Assembly (NCBI GenBank): GCA_903922535.1
Contig: CAIXUF010000440.1
Span: 1-8,469 of the forward strand
Source: Candidatus Hydrogenedentota bacterium
Lineage (GTDB): Bacteria; Hydrogenedentota; Hydrogenedentia; Hydrogenedentiales; CAITNO01
DNA: 8,469 bases
Reading direction: 5' to 3'
This document shows positions 1 through 5,659 of the stretch, piece by piece. Made by a program: the position numbers and the translations under genes. The first letter of the stretch is position 1; the number at the start of each line of letters is the position of its first letter. Below the pieces are notes generated by a model. The model made no database searches. It was not told the DNA's origin and saw nothing but the letters and a program-made list of their open reading frames with translations.

Positions 1-31
1 CGGTTCCTTACGCATCTGTTACATATCTTAC

Positions 32-51
32 TATTGTATATATTGACAATA
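32..51. promoter_or_regulatory. AT-rich operator-like inverted repeat near left edge
   Basis: The arms TATTGT (32-37) and ACAATA (46-51) are perfect 6-base inverted repeats separated by 8 bases. They sit in an AT-rich stretch (about 11-52) that stands out from the GC-rich genes. A dyad of this size in an AT-rich intergenic stretch is the usual form of a binding site for a dimeric repressor such as GntR or LacI types. On the minus strand TTGTCA (49-44) could serve as a -35 box for a gene lying left of the window, but no good -10 box follows at the right distance. The target gene and regulator are not in the window. Confidence 0.3.
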
Positions 52-96
52 ATCGCCCCCCACGGCTTTCCAAGAACTCACAAATCAACAGAAAGC

Positions 97-115
97 GTCA
101 ACGCACGCGCTTGAC
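97..115. terminator. Weak terminator-like inverted repeat after the MFS gene
   Basis: GTCAA (97-101) and TTGAC (111-115) form a 5-base inverted repeat with a 9-base spacer. It begins 17 bases past the MFS stop codon in the direction of transcription (leftward). The bases that follow on the transcript are only moderately U-rich (GCTTTCTGTTGATTT), so this is a poor intrinsic terminator. It could equally be a protein-binding dyad. It is the only structure seen between the MFS stop and the AT-rich segment. Confidence 0.2.
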
Positions 116-131
116 TGCCATGGAACAACGC

Positions 132-1394
132 TCAGGACTTCCGGTAATCAGCACCGGACGGCGTCTCGGCAGGGACAGGGCGGACCAACAGCAGGACGAT
201 TGCGGCCAGTACGAGCCCCGCGGCCGCGTACTGGAAAACCGTGCCCAGGTCCACCTGACGATCCTTGAGCGCGCCGCCCGCGTAGATCATCACACCGCCC
301 GTGAGACAACTGAAACAGTTCATGATGCCGTATCCCGTGGCACGGTAACGCGGGTCAACCACCTGGCACAGGATCGGCATCATGTTCGCGTCCGAAAAAC
401 CTCGCGCCAGACCGTATATCATCAGTCCCGCCATGGCCAGGACGAAGACATCGGTCGACGCCGACATGAACAATGCGGGCCCGGCGACGATAAAGCCTAT
501 CGCGGGCACGAGCAGGCGGCCGCGCACGTTCCGCCGACTCCAGGCGTCGGCCCAGGTTCCCCCCACGAGAATTCCGATGAAGGCCGCGACCTGAACATAG
601 CCCGTGGCTGACATGCCCGCCGCCCCCTGACCCAGGTGAAAGTGTTCCCTGAGATAGGTCGGCAGCCAGCCGCTAAACCCCCAACCCGCCAGTGCCAGCA
701 GACTCCAGTGCAGCATGAGCGCGTAATAGGAGGGCTGGGTAAAGAGTGCCCGCAGTGCCGACAGCACGGTGACCCGATCCCCCGCCTGGGTCGGCACGCC
801 AGCCGCGGGTTCCGGCTTCGGCGGGTCGCCCAGCAACAGCGCCAGCACAGCCACATAGCCGACCCCGACCACGCCGAATATGGTGAAGGCCGTGCGCCAG
901 CCGATGCTTTCGGCAAGATATCCCCCAATTCCGCCCAGTGCCATTCCGGCGTAGATGCCGCTCATGTGAATGCCCGTGGCCAGCGACCGCGTCGAACCGC
1001 GATGGTAGTCCACAATCAACGCCAGCGCCGCCGGGATGTAGCAGGCCTCCGCCACGCCCATGAGGGCCCGCACGACGAGCAGTTGCCCGACGCTGTGACA
1101 GTGACCCGTCAGCCATGTCACCGCGGACCACACGAACAGGCTGCCCACGATCACGCCTGTCCGGCTGAAACGGTCGGCCAAGAATCCCGCGGCCGGACTC
1201 AGCACGGCGTACACCCACAGGAACACCGATGTCAGCAGGCCGAACTGCGCGTCCGTCATGGGGATGTCGGCCTTGATCGAATCACGCATCGTTGTGATTG
1301 TCAGCCGGTCAAGGTAGTTCAGCATCCCGACCACCCAGAGCAGCCCCACCACAAGCCACGGGAAAAACGTCGAACGCTGTACGCCTCGAATCAC
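132..1394 (-). CDS. MFS transporter, probable sugar or sugar-acid importer
   Basis: This is an integral inner-membrane carrier of the major facilitator superfamily with 12 predicted membrane segments (roughly residues 12-31, 50-72, 79-98, 104-128, 138-160, 168-189, 220-240, 262-283, 294-312, 315-333, 350-373, 385-405). The central cytoplasmic loop is at 190-219. The MFS motif-A block GFLADRFSR is at 70-78, with a weaker counterpart, GGTWADAWSRRN, at 278-289. The R-LMGVAEA and WRTAF stretches resemble the Spinster/anion-cation symporter side of the superfamily. The block around RGFSDANMMPIL (331-341) followed by RATGYG recalls carriers encoded beside sialidase-like genes in Bacteroidota and PVC bacteria (from memory, not searched). 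No ATG precedes TM1. I chose GTG at 1394, which gives 420 residues and a short polar N-terminus. A GTG at 1445 would add 17 unlikely residues (SCRHFCENR-type). It lies downstream of the BNR gene on the same strand and is probably co-transcribed. The substrate cannot be read from sequence. Confidence 0.9.
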   Translation of the reverse strand: MIRGVQRSTFFPWLVVGLLWVVGMLNYLDRLTITTMRDSIKADIPMTDAQFGLLTSVFLWVYAVLSPAAGFLADRFSRTGVIVGSLFVWSAVTWLTGHCHSVGQLLVVRALMGVAEACYIPAALALIVDYHRGSTRSLATGIHMSGIYAGMALGGIGGYLAESIGWRTAFTIFGVVGVGYVAVLALLLGDPPKPEPAAGVPTQAGDRVTVLSALRALFTQPSYYALMLHWSLLALAGWGFSGWLPTYLREHFHLGQGAAGMSATGYVQVAAFIGILVGGTWADAWSRRNVRGRLLVPAIGFIVAGPALFMSASTDVFVLAMAGLMIYGLARGFSDANMMPILCQVVDPRYRATGYGIMNCFSCLTGGVMIYAGGALKDRQVDLGTVFQYAAAGLVLAAIVLLLVRPVPAETPSGADYRKS

Positions 1395-1453
1395 CGTTCG
1401 TCTTTCTATTCGGTTTTCACAGAAGTGCCTGCAAGAGGCTAACACACTCGCGC

Positions 1454-1546
1454 TCAGATTCGCGAAGGAACCGCCGCCTCATGGGACATCTTGAAAAGGG
1501 CGTGCGACAGTTCAGCCGTCCTGAACCGGGTGCCCGGAATCGTCAT
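1454..1546 (-). CDS. Possible 30-residue ORF coupled to the BNR stop
   Basis: An ATG at 1546-1544 overlaps the TGA stop of the BNR gene in an ATGA arrangement, the usual geometry for translational coupling. The frame runs 30 codons to TGA at 1454-1456. The peptide begins MTIPGTRFRTAEL and ends EAAVPSRI; it has no membrane segment and no recognisable domain. It fills most of the gap before the MFS gene. It could be a leader peptide that carries ribosomes toward the MFS start, a decayed gene, or chance. The upstream Shine-Dalgarno-like AGAAG is weak. I do not assign a function. Confidence 0.2.
   Translation of the reverse strand: MTIPGTRFRTAELSHALFKMSHEAAVPSRI
1510..1537. repeat. Two adjoining palindromes between BNR and MFS genes
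   Basis: GTTCAG (1510-1515) and CTGAAC (1521-1526) make a perfect 6-base stem with a 5-base loop. It is followed directly by CCGGG-TG-CCCGG (1526-1537), which shares one base with it. Both fall just after the BNR stop on the minus-strand transcript. There is no U-run, so a full intrinsic terminator is unlikely. A hairpin in this position could lower expression of the downstream MFS gene relative to the BNR gene or protect the 3' end of a processed upstream message. Confidence 0.35.
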
Positions 1547-2829
1547 GCAACTTCTATGTCGACGGCGCCGACCCAATGGGCCGCGTGGTCCGTCCACGGC
1601 TGGGGCGGCGTGCAGTCGAAGACCGCCAGGAATTTTCCGGGGGTGAGGGCGATAATGTCCGTGTAGCCCGTGGTGAAGAACGGGGCAAACTGGATCTCCT
1701 CGGTCCATGTGGCGCCGTGGTCCGTACTGAAGGAGACGCAGTTCCCCCAGCGCGGATAGGCGAGTCCGCCGTAGCTGAGCGCAAGCACCCCGGCGCCAAG
1801 GGCCATGCGGGGGAAGCATCCACGCGCCTGTTTCATCGGCTTGGGCCGCGACCACGTCTTTCCGCTGTCGCCGGAGAACACAATCACCAGGGGGGCGCTG
1901 GGGGGGCCGGGCTCGTAGTATTTGTCGGCGGGCAGTGTGCCCGGATAAATGCCCGGTCCCGGAACCGCGCAGGACAGGTCGTGATAAGTGTCCTTCGGGT
2001 CCGCCATAAGGGGCTTGTTGTCGTCGTTGACGAGCCGCGCGACGCACACAAGCCGTTCCCCGCCAAGATGGACCACGTTGGGCTCGCACGGCCCCCAGAG
2101 GCTCCAGCCTTTCCTCGCGAGGCCCTCAGGATCGTCCAGATTGTCCAGGGAGGCAATGTGGCTCAGGAAGCGCCACGTCTTGCCGTGGTCCGCCGACTCG
2201 GAAAGGAAGGTCCGGAACACCGACGGCTGATGCGTTCCCTGCATGGCCGCAAGCAAACGCCCGTCCGGAAGTTCAAGGGTGTTGCCGTGAAACCATTGCT
2301 TCTCATCCGGCTTGAACTGGTCCGGGGGAAGCCATAGGGTGCCGTCCCCAAGGGGGCCGCGAAGGGTACGCCACCCGTCGTCGGACTCCCAGCGACGGGT
2401 GGACCGCAGACCGTCCGAACCCGCAATGGGTTTCGTCTCGTAATGAATCGAGATGGCGGCGCCCGCACTTGGCTGAAACGTGTTCAGGCCCAGACCGTCC
2501 ACACCGGCCGCGAGTCCGCGCCATGTCGCGCCGCCGTCCTCCGAACGAACCGCGGTCAGGGGACCGCCCTCCTTGACGGCTTGCGCGAGGAGGATGATGG
2601 AGCCGTCGCGAAAGCGGGCAAGGTTGGGAAACATCGGGCCGCGCATGAGGACCCGCGGGCTGCCCACGCGGATATCGAGTTCCCCCCGGCGCTCACGGCG
2701 CTCCGCGAACGGCGACGGAAACAAAGCGGCAGCCGGCATGTCTTCCGAATGGCCTGTTACGGCCGCACACGCCCAGCCTCCCGCCGTAAACCCACCGGCC
2801 GTCATGCCAAGAAATCGACGTCTGTCCAT
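1543..2829 (-). CDS. Tat-exported BNR/Asp-box (sialidase-like) propeller protein
   Basis: The 428-residue product starts with MDRRRFLGMTAGG, a twin-arginine signal followed by a short hydrophobic stretch, so it is probably exported folded by the Tat system. Four Asp-boxes of the form S-x-D-x-G-x-T-W are visible: SEDGGATW (96-103), SADHGKTW (212-219), SGDSGKTW (319-326) and STDHGATW (368-375). A degenerate fifth is at about 149-156 (SDDGWRTL). This repeat marks the blades of a six-bladed sialidase-type beta-propeller. However, the N-terminal FRIP motif carrying the first catalytic arginine of true sialidases is not evident; the equivalent stretch reads RGPMFPNLARF (63-73). Calling it an exo-alpha-sialidase would therefore go too far, and other glycan lyase, hydrolase or binding roles are open. 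The start is well fixed by GGAGGAG seven bases before ATG 2829. The gene diverges from the SGNH-propeller gene and precedes the MFS gene. Confidence 0.85.
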   Translation of the reverse strand: MDRRRFLGMTAGGFTAGGWACAAVTGHSEDMPAAALFPSPFAERRERRGELDIRVGSPRVLMRGPMFPNLARFRDGSIILLAQAVKEGGPLTAVRSEDGGATWRGLAAGVDGLGLNTFQPSAGAAISIHYETKPIAGSDGLRSTRRWESDDGWRTLRGPLGDGTLWLPPDQFKPDEKQWFHGNTLELPDGRLLAAMQGTHQPSVFRTFLSESADHGKTWRFLSHIASLDNLDDPEGLARKGWSLWGPCEPNVVHLGGERLVCVARLVNDDNKPLMADPKDTYHDLSCAVPGPGIYPGTLPADKYYEPGPPSAPLVIVFSGDSGKTWSRPKPMKQARGCFPRMALGAGVLALSYGGLAYPRWGNCVSFSTDHGATWTEEIQFAPFFTTGYTDIIALTPGKFLAVFDCTPPQPWTDHAAHWVGAVDIEVA

Positions 2830-2836
2830 GCTTGAA

Positions 2837-2843
2837 CTCCTCC
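2837..2843 (-). promoter_or_regulatory. Strong ribosome binding site of the BNR gene
   Basis: On the minus strand GGAGGAG lies seven bases before ATG 2829-2827. It decides between that start and an in-frame ATG 11 codons upstream (2862-2860), which would place RBS bases inside the coding sequence and push the twin-arginine signal away from the N-terminus. Confidence 0.8.
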
Positions 2844-2865
2844 GCCCTGCACCGCATTCCATGAG

Positions 2866-2893
2866 TTGAGCGAACGCCGGTCACGAGTATACC
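2866..2893 (+). promoter_or_regulatory. Candidate sigma70-type promoter of the rightward operon
   Basis: TTGAGC (2866-2871) and TATACC (2888-2893) are separated by 16 bases, each matching four of six consensus positions. Transcription would begin near 2900 and leave a leader of about 70 bases before ATG 2974. The match is modest, and the organism's sigma-factor preferences are unknown. Confidence 0.35.
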
Positions 2894-2894
2894 A
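2886..2894 (-). promoter_or_regulatory. Candidate extended -10 promoter of the leftward operon
   Basis: Read on the minus strand, TGG-TATACT (2894-2886) combines a five-of-six -10 match (TATACT) with a TG one base upstream, as in extended -10 promoters that need little or no -35 box. No good -35 is seen 17 bases upstream. Transcription would start near 2879, giving a leader of about 50 bases. The box shares GTATAC (2887-2892) with the opposing candidate promoter. Confidence 0.4.
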
Positions 2895-2961
2895 TGGGAA
2901 CGGAGGGTGGCGATTGGCTCATGCGCAGTGTGTGCGGCGGCTTCGCGGCCCGGTGGAACCT

Positions 2962-2966
2962 GGGAG
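2962..2966 (+). promoter_or_regulatory. Ribosome binding site setting the SGNH-propeller start
   Basis: GGGAG lies seven bases before ATG 2974 and selects this start over a 36-codon in-frame extension to 2866. The extension would bury the signal peptide and lie across the divergent promoter region. Confidence 0.75.
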
Positions 2967-2973
2967 AAATGAC

Positions 2974-5646
2974 ATGGGTATTCCCAAACGCTATGTGGCG
3001 TGGGCCTTTCTGGTGTGCTGTCTGGGTGGGGCATGGGGAACCGCTGCGGCGCAAACGCCGGGCGACCCGGTTCCTCCCGCGGTCTTAAAGACGGCCGACA
3101 TGCTGCGCGAGGGAAAGGAACCCGTGCGGGTTGTGTGCCTCGGGGACAGCGTTACCGGGGTGTACTACCATACCGGCGGCCGACGCGCCTATCCCGAAAT
3201 GGTGCAGGTGGCGCTCAAACGCCTGTGCCCTGGCGCGCAGATCGAGGCGTTCAATGCGGGCATCAGCGGAAACACCACCGTGGATGCGCTGAACCGTCTC
3301 GATGCGGACGTGCTTGCCCGCAAACCGCAGCTCGTGACCGTGATGTTCGGCTTGAACGACATGACGCGCGTGCCGCTGGAGCAATATGAGGCGAATCTTG
3401 CCACGATCATCCGGAAATGCCGTGAAGCGGGCGCGGAAGTGATGCTGTGCACCCCAAACGCAGTCACCGACACAAGCTCAAGGCCCACGGTTAAACTGAT
3501 CGAGTATATTGCCGGCATCCGGCGCGTGGGGGAGCGGGAGCAGGCGCCCGTGGTCGACTGTTATGCGGCCTGCGAGGCGGTGCGGGCCGGGGACCCGGTC
3601 AAGTGGCTCATGCTGATGAGCGACGAGATCCATCCCAACATGATGGGCCATAAGCTGCTGGCCGAAACGATTGCGCAGGCCGTCTCGGGCGTGCCGGTGT
3701 CGTTGGAGAACGAGGGGCCGCCGCAGCCGTTGCTTCCGAAAACGATGGCGCTGTTGAAGGAGGGCAAGCCCGTTCGGGTGTATGCCATGCCGCCCTATGA
3801 CGGCATGGTGCTTTCAGCGTTGAAGGCCGTCGTGCCGACCGCGCAGGCGGAGGTCACACCGTGGCCGGTGGAAGGCCTGACGCTGCCGGAGATCGAGGAG
3901 AGCGCGAAGAAGGTGCGTGAACTGAAACCGGATCTCGTGATCGCCGCCGTGCCGGTTGGGGCGAAGGCCGATTCGCAGGATCAGTTCGCAAAGTCGTACA
4001 AATGGACGCTCAACAATGCGCTGAGTTTTGGCCACCAGGAGTGGGACTGCATGGCCGTGGTGCCTTCGGTGACGGCACCGGTGGTCGACGCGGACGCGCA
4101 GGAACGGGATCGTCTGGCAAGGGCGCTGATCTGGGCGCAGGACATCGGGAGGATGGAGCGCAAGGCGGGAGACACGCGCTCCGCTGAAGAGATCTTCACC
4201 GCATGGCTGCGCGAACAGCTTGCGGACGCGCCGGGTCGTGTCATCGACGTGGGTGATCGGACGCAGCTTTTCATCGACTCCCGTTTCATCGCCGAGCCGA
4301 ACAACATAACGCTGCGGATGAACCCGCCGATCAAGGCGGGGCCCGTGATCCTGCCGGACAAACCCTGGGAGTCGGGCGAGATCGGTTTCTGCGTGAGCGT
4401 GGTCCAGTATGAAGGCGAGTACAAAATGTGGTATCTCGCCAGGGACAAGGCGGGTTCCTTCTGCCAGTGTTTCGCGCGAAGCCAGGACGGGCGGGCCTGG
4501 GAGAAGCCTGAGTTGGGCTTGATTGAGTACCAGGGGTCGAAGAACAACAACATCGTGTTGACCGGAGCCGTGGAGACAACGGTGTTTCTGGACCCTGCCG
4601 CGCCTCCGGAACAGCGCTTCAAAGCGGTGTCGGATATGCACTGGCCTGACCCGCAGACGGCGGGGCTGTACATCTGGACCTCGCCCGACGGCCTGCATTG
4701 GACGCAACCGCCGGTGCGGGTGCTCCCGCTGCTTCCGGACACGGCCAACCAGGCCTTCTACGACACGCGCCTGAAAAAATACGTGGCCAATATCCGGGTG
4801 TGGAACCCGCTGCGCAAGATTGGGCGCATCGAGATGGACAACATCCTTGAACCGTGGCCGTTCACGCCGCTGGAGAAACCCTACCTGATCTGGGGTGAGG
4901 GCAAGATTCCTGTGCCAAGCCGCGAGGTCCCGATTGTGTTCAGCTACGATGAGAAAGACCCGCCCAACTCCGACCACTACAATGCCGCCTGCATCCAGTA
5001 CCCCTGGGCAGACGACGCGTATTTCATGTTCCCGTCCCTCTACCGCCATTTCCCGGACCCGCCCAAGGGGAAGTGGGGCAACGACGGGTATGTAGACATC
5101 CAGATGGCCGTGAGCCGCGACGGCATCAACTGGACCCGGCCTTCACGGGAACCCTACGTGCCAATGGGATTGGAAGGCGCGCAGGACTCCTCGTCGTTGT
5201 ACATGGCGGTGGGGGCCGTCCGCAACGGTAACACGCTGTACCAGTACTATGGCGGATACAAGAGCACGCACGGCCAGCCAAACGTCGAGGGCGGCGGCTC
5301 CATTCAGCGGCTTGAACAGCGGCTTGACGGATTTGTTTCTGTCAGCGCCCCGTCCGAGGGCGGCGCATTTACCACCCCGGCGATTACCTTTGCCGGCCGC
5401 CGCCTGCTGCTGAACATTGATGGAAGTGCCGCGGGAACCGGTGGTGTCGCGTTGCTTGACGGAGACGGCAACGAAATCGCCGGATTCACGCTCGAGGAGT
5501 GCGACGAGTTCGGCGCAAACAGCCTGTCAAGGGAGGTCACCTGGAAGGGCAGCAGCGACGTCAGCGCATGGGTGGGCAAACCCGTTCGACTCAGGTTTGC
5601 CCTGAAGGCAATGCGCCTGTTCTCGTTCCGGTTTGCGGCGGAGTAA
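2974..5646 (+). CDS. Secreted SGNH hydrolase, decayed SGNH repeat and propeller fusion
   Basis: This 890-residue exported protein has a Sec signal peptide (1-26, ending TAAAQ). Residues 35-240 form an SGNH/GDSL hydrolase: GDS with nucleophile Ser59, Gly96 of block II, GLND with Asn128, and D-E-I-H with Asp217 and His220. Such enzymes remove acyl groups, commonly acetyl esters, from glycans. Residues 251-419 look like a second SGNH copy: KTMALLKEGK-PVRV (256-269) mirrors KTADMLREGKEPVRV (39-53), and ALK---P-AQ-E at 282-293 mirrors 80-91. The serine-bearing segment is shortened and GLND is lost. Residues 423-780 begin VIDVGDRTQLFIDSRFIAE and carry S-x-DG-x-x-W blade motifs at 503-509, 570-576 and 714-720, like the GH32/GH43-type five-bladed propellers common in PVC bacteria. 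A beta-sandwich (about 786-890) ends the protein. It is first in a two-gene unit. The exact substrate is unknown. Confidence 0.88.
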   Translation: MGIPKRYVAWAFLVCCLGGAWGTAAAQTPGDPVPPAVLKTADMLREGKEPVRVVCLGDSVTGVYYHTGGRRAYPEMVQVALKRLCPGAQIEAFNAGISGNTTVDALNRLDADVLARKPQLVTVMFGLNDMTRVPLEQYEANLATIIRKCREAGAEVMLCTPNAVTDTSSRPTVKLIEYIAGIRRVGEREQAPVVDCYAACEAVRAGDPVKWLMLMSDEIHPNMMGHKLLAETIAQAVSGVPVSLENEGPPQPLLPKTMALLKEGKPVRVYAMPPYDGMVLSALKAVVPTAQAEVTPWPVEGLTLPEIEESAKKVRELKPDLVIAAVPVGAKADSQDQFAKSYKWTLNNALSFGHQEWDCMAVVPSVTAPVVDADAQERDRLARALIWAQDIGRMERKAGDTRSAEEIFTAWLREQLADAPGRVIDVGDRTQLFIDSRFIAEPNNITLRMNPPIKAGPVILPDKPWESGEIGFCVSVVQYEGEYKMWYLARDKAGSFCQCFARSQDGRAWEKPELGLIEYQGSKNNNIVLTGAVETTVFLDPAAPPEQRFKAVSDMHWPDPQTAGLYIWTSPDGLHWTQPPVRVLPLLPDTANQAFYDTRLKKYVANIRVWNPLRKIGRIEMDNILEPWPFTPLEKPYLIWGEGKIPVPSREVPIVFSYDEKDPPNSDHYNAACIQYPWADDAYFMFPSLYRHFPDPPKGKWGNDGYVDIQMAVSRDGINWTRPSREPYVPMGLEGAQDSSSLYMAVGAVRNGNTLYQYYGGYKSTHGQPNVEGGGSIQRLEQRLDGFVSVSAPSEGGAFTTPAITFAGRRLLLNIDGSAAGTGGVALLDGDGNEIAGFTLEECDEFGANSLSREVTWKGSSDVSAWVGKPVRLRFALKAMRLFSFRFAAE

Positions 5647-5648
5647 CT

Positions 5649-5653
5649 GGGAG
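5649..5653 (+). promoter_or_regulatory. Ribosome binding site of the downstream hydrolase
   Basis: GGGAG is followed by two consecutive in-frame ATGs at 5657 and 5660. The spacing is three bases to the first and six to the second, so 5660 is preferred. The block CTGGGAGAAA-ATGA is almost the same as the one before the upstream gene (2960-2972). Confidence 0.6.
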
Positions 5654-5659
5654 AAAATG

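Noticed and set aside
43..48. A perfect TTGACA as a -35 box on the plus strand.
   Set aside because: No -10 box follows at 15-19 bases (the sequence there is C/G-rich), and no plus-strand gene begins downstream until 2974.
636..1442. A 268-codon plus-strand frame opposite the MFS gene.
   Set aside because: It is antisense to a 12-segment membrane protein, with His/Arg/Gln-rich composition typical of a complementary frame.
1576..2337. A 253-codon plus-strand frame opposite the BNR gene.
   Set aside because: The minus strand carries four Asp-boxes and a Tat signal; the plus frame shows no motif.
2866..2973. An N-terminal extension of the SGNH-propeller protein by 36 residues.
   Set aside because: It would bury the signal peptide, cross the divergent promoter region and ignore the GGGAG site before ATG 2974.
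3814..5049. A 411-codon open frame antisense to the SGNH-propeller gene.
   Set aside because: It lies wholly inside a well-supported gene, is rich in Arg, His and Pro as GC-rich shadow frames are, and has no recognisable domain.
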